From: Anoplolepis gracilipes
Lineage: Eukaryota > Arthropoda > Insecta > Hymenoptera > Formicidae
Direction of reading: 5' to 3'
DNA length: 64,000 nt
Assembly: GCF_047496725.1 (NCBI RefSeq)
Contig: NC_132971.1
Location: 21,615,001-21,679,000 of the forward strand
In this document: in pieces, positions 61,927 to 64,000 of the stretch
Position numbering within the stretch: position 1 is the stretch's first letter
How the letters are laid out: each line of letters opens with the position of its first letter
Program-made: the position numbers and the translations under genes
The notes under the pieces: model-generated
What the model saw: only the letters and a program-made list of their open reading frames with translations
What the model was told of the DNA's origin: nothing
The model's database searches: none

Positions 61927-63060
61927 AATCTAGGCGCGACTTAAACACCCGTAATCAGTAATTTAGCCTGGCGCACATGACTTTACGATAGTCTGATAAC
62001 GCGAGTTACGTAACACGAGATGACGACGGCGACGACGGTTCGCGCATTTTTAATGTATCGAGCATATGTTGAACGACTGACGATAATTATTGACGGCTCT
62101 TTGCGACGTATGGCATGTTTCAGAATCAGAGAATCGCTGAACGCGGATACTAGAGATTGAAATTTAAATCGCTTTGATATCGGGGGGGTTTTTTTTTTTT
62201 TAATCTGTTGATTTGTATTCTGTTTTTAATTTATTGAATATTTGATTACAATTTTTTGATATCGAAATACTTGTATATTTAAATATACACGATGAATTTG
62301 CAGTTTTCATTATAACGATTACAATTATATTTTCGAAACCCCATTAATGTTCGTGTAATATTATTTGAATGAGAGAATTTTCGAAACTTGCACGTTTTCT
62401 CATATTTTTCGAAATTAATATTTACTAATCTCTATAGTTGATCAAATGCATTCATTTGCAAATCAATGGTTAAATGGGACTGCGCCGTGCGTCCTCTGGC
62501 TGACGTAATTGAGTGGTGCAATCGGTGCAACTGTACTTGGGCCTTTATGACCTAGACAAAACCTTCGAGCGAAAAAAAAAAAAAAAAAAAAAAAAACAAT
62601 ATCAAAGGAATGGCAAATGTAGAATGTCAGAAATATTGATAAATAGAATAGAAAGAAAGATTTCTCGAAGGAAAAGTTTGAAAAAAATTTATAAATATAG
62701 TAAATAATCTCGCTTTTAATCACAGATTATATCGGAGCGGTTTATTTTTTATTTTTCATAATTATCATTTGATTTGCAGAATAAAAGGGCGGCAGCGACA
62801 AAAGGGTAGAGAATATTTTCTCCAAGCATACATTTTTTACTTTTCGTAAAAATTTATCCACTCGCTCTCTATTTTCTCGTATGACAGTAATCATTTCATA
62901 TATTGAAGAGATGGTAGAGTTCTCGCAGAGTCCCGTGGTATACGAGTGACGTGTGCGCGGAGGAAATTGAATTAAAAGCTGCAAACTGGCAGGCGATGCA
63001 GCGGGTCGGTTATCGAAACGTATATCGTCGCGAATGTATACAGAACGGTGATCTCGGTCC

Positions 63061-63064
<4 letters not shown>

Positions 63065-63110
<46 letters not shown>
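63065..63110. repeat. (GA)n microsatellite
   Basis: About 22 uninterrupted GA units next to a CG-rich block. Confidence 0.95.
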
Positions 63111-63111
<1 letters not shown>

Positions 63112-64000
63112 GCCACGCGTGTGTGCGTGACGCACGTCGTTTCTACGTACGTTCGTTTCGCAACTCCGCGTTTCGCGCTCCTCTTCTCCTCCTCCTCTTT
63201 CTTCTCTCTTCTTCATCGCACGTCCATCTCGTCTCTCCTCGCATGTCCTCTTCGCTAGAGTTCCGCGAGAGAAGAGAAGAGAAGAGAGTACTCGGAGTGC
63301 GTGATACGCGAGATTGGCGCAAGGCCAGTCGTCGCGATTGCGTAACTCGCGTCATCGCGAATCGCCCGACGGTGAGCACCGTCGCTGCCTGGACCGAGAG
63401 TCTCCTTGGAAGTCGGCTTGAAGGAGGATAAATGAGAAAACGAGATAAACCTGGCTGATCGACGTTGTCGCGGCGGTGCACGAGCGATTTCCTCATCGTG
63501 ATACATCCGTCGCGTCGACGAGAACGAGCGCGTTCCCTCCGCGCGCGCGCGTGTCTCTCCGTGCCAAAAATTCCGCGCAACTTCGCAAATTAGCGCTGAC
63601 AGTAATTTATGTACGACAAGTCGCATAACGTTGCGAGAGTCTGTCGATAATAATCATGAGATTTTTTTCTTCTACTTTTATTAAATTTCCGAAAGTAATA
63701 TATATATATATATATATTTTTTTTTTTTATTTAAAATATTTTCTTATGGTTTCGAAGAAACTATATACTTGTCATGTTTGAAACGTCGCGTCGTCGTAAA
63801 CAAAATCGTTGTAAACAAAATGATTTGTAATTGGCGAATAATTAACACGACAAGGAAATCCAATTACGCCGCTAAACTGTTTCCTCGTTTTTCTCTTTTC
63901 AATTCGCAAGTGATTTAGAGTGCGATAAATCGCGCTATCTAATTGATATAGAGCCAACGATTTTCCAGCTACCGTGATAATACATGCCGACGATCAACCA

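Larger units (their letters stand above)
60345..64000. other. Putative long intron or intergenic DNA, part 5
   Basis: No exon recognised. It holds (CT)n at 61700-61802, poly(A) runs at 61899-61924 and 62573-62596, (GA)n at 63065-63110, and CG-rich DNA at 63110-63600 with many overlapping but featureless open frames. Confidence 0.4.

Overview
This is insect nuclear DNA: AT-rich, with spliced genes, GT-AG introns (often 80-700 nt), many AT and poly(T) tracts, and a dense load of small DNA transposons. The protein set (a DUF4789 secreted protein, insect-type NPC2, TMEM179, ATG2, TMX3, ZFPL1) points to an insect. The repeat style and base composition suggest a hymenopteran, perhaps an ant; that last step is inference. 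There are no bacterial operons, CRISPR arrays, or rRNA or tRNA genes that I could see.

Layout. The first 40 kb is gene-dense and I could rebuild nine genes exon by exon, with reading frame kept across every junction: BPNT1 (-, 464-2011), mtTFB2/TFB2M (+, 3134-4662), a DUF4789 secreted protein (+, 5748-6413), TMEM179 (-, 7892-8633), ATG2 (+, 9987-20170, 16 coding exons, about 2103 aa), TMX3 (+, 21703-24446), PDCD5 (-, 25329-26102), ZFPL1 (+, 27314-28459), a short-chain dehydrogenase (+, 31382-35155) and NPC2 (+, 37331-39351), ten counting the two-exon DUF4789 gene. Three pairs are divergent (BPNT1/mtTFB2, TMEM179/ATG2, PDCD5/ZFPL1). Each of these shared promoter regions holds a palindromic transposon.

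From about 40.5 kb a GC-rich, microsatellite-laden promoter leads to one short coding exon (41622-41651) with a good splice donor. I cannot identify its gene. The remaining 22 kb shows no convincing exon and is best read as the start of a very long first intron or as intergenic DNA. It holds transposons, simple repeats and several G-rich islands.

The genes do not form one pathway. Several act in membranes and lipid handling (ATG2 lipid transfer in autophagy, TMX3 in the ER, ZFPL1 at the Golgi, NPC2 sterol binding, and an SDR that may be steroid-related), but I see no evidence that they are co-regulated. I found no clear new biological system. The best leads are a well-formed LC3/GABARAP-interaction motif in ATG2, clean target-site duplications around small MITEs, a multiply nested transposon upstream of NPC2, an inverted repeat pair flanking the SDR exons, and a cluster of quadruplex-prone islands around the unidentified gene start.
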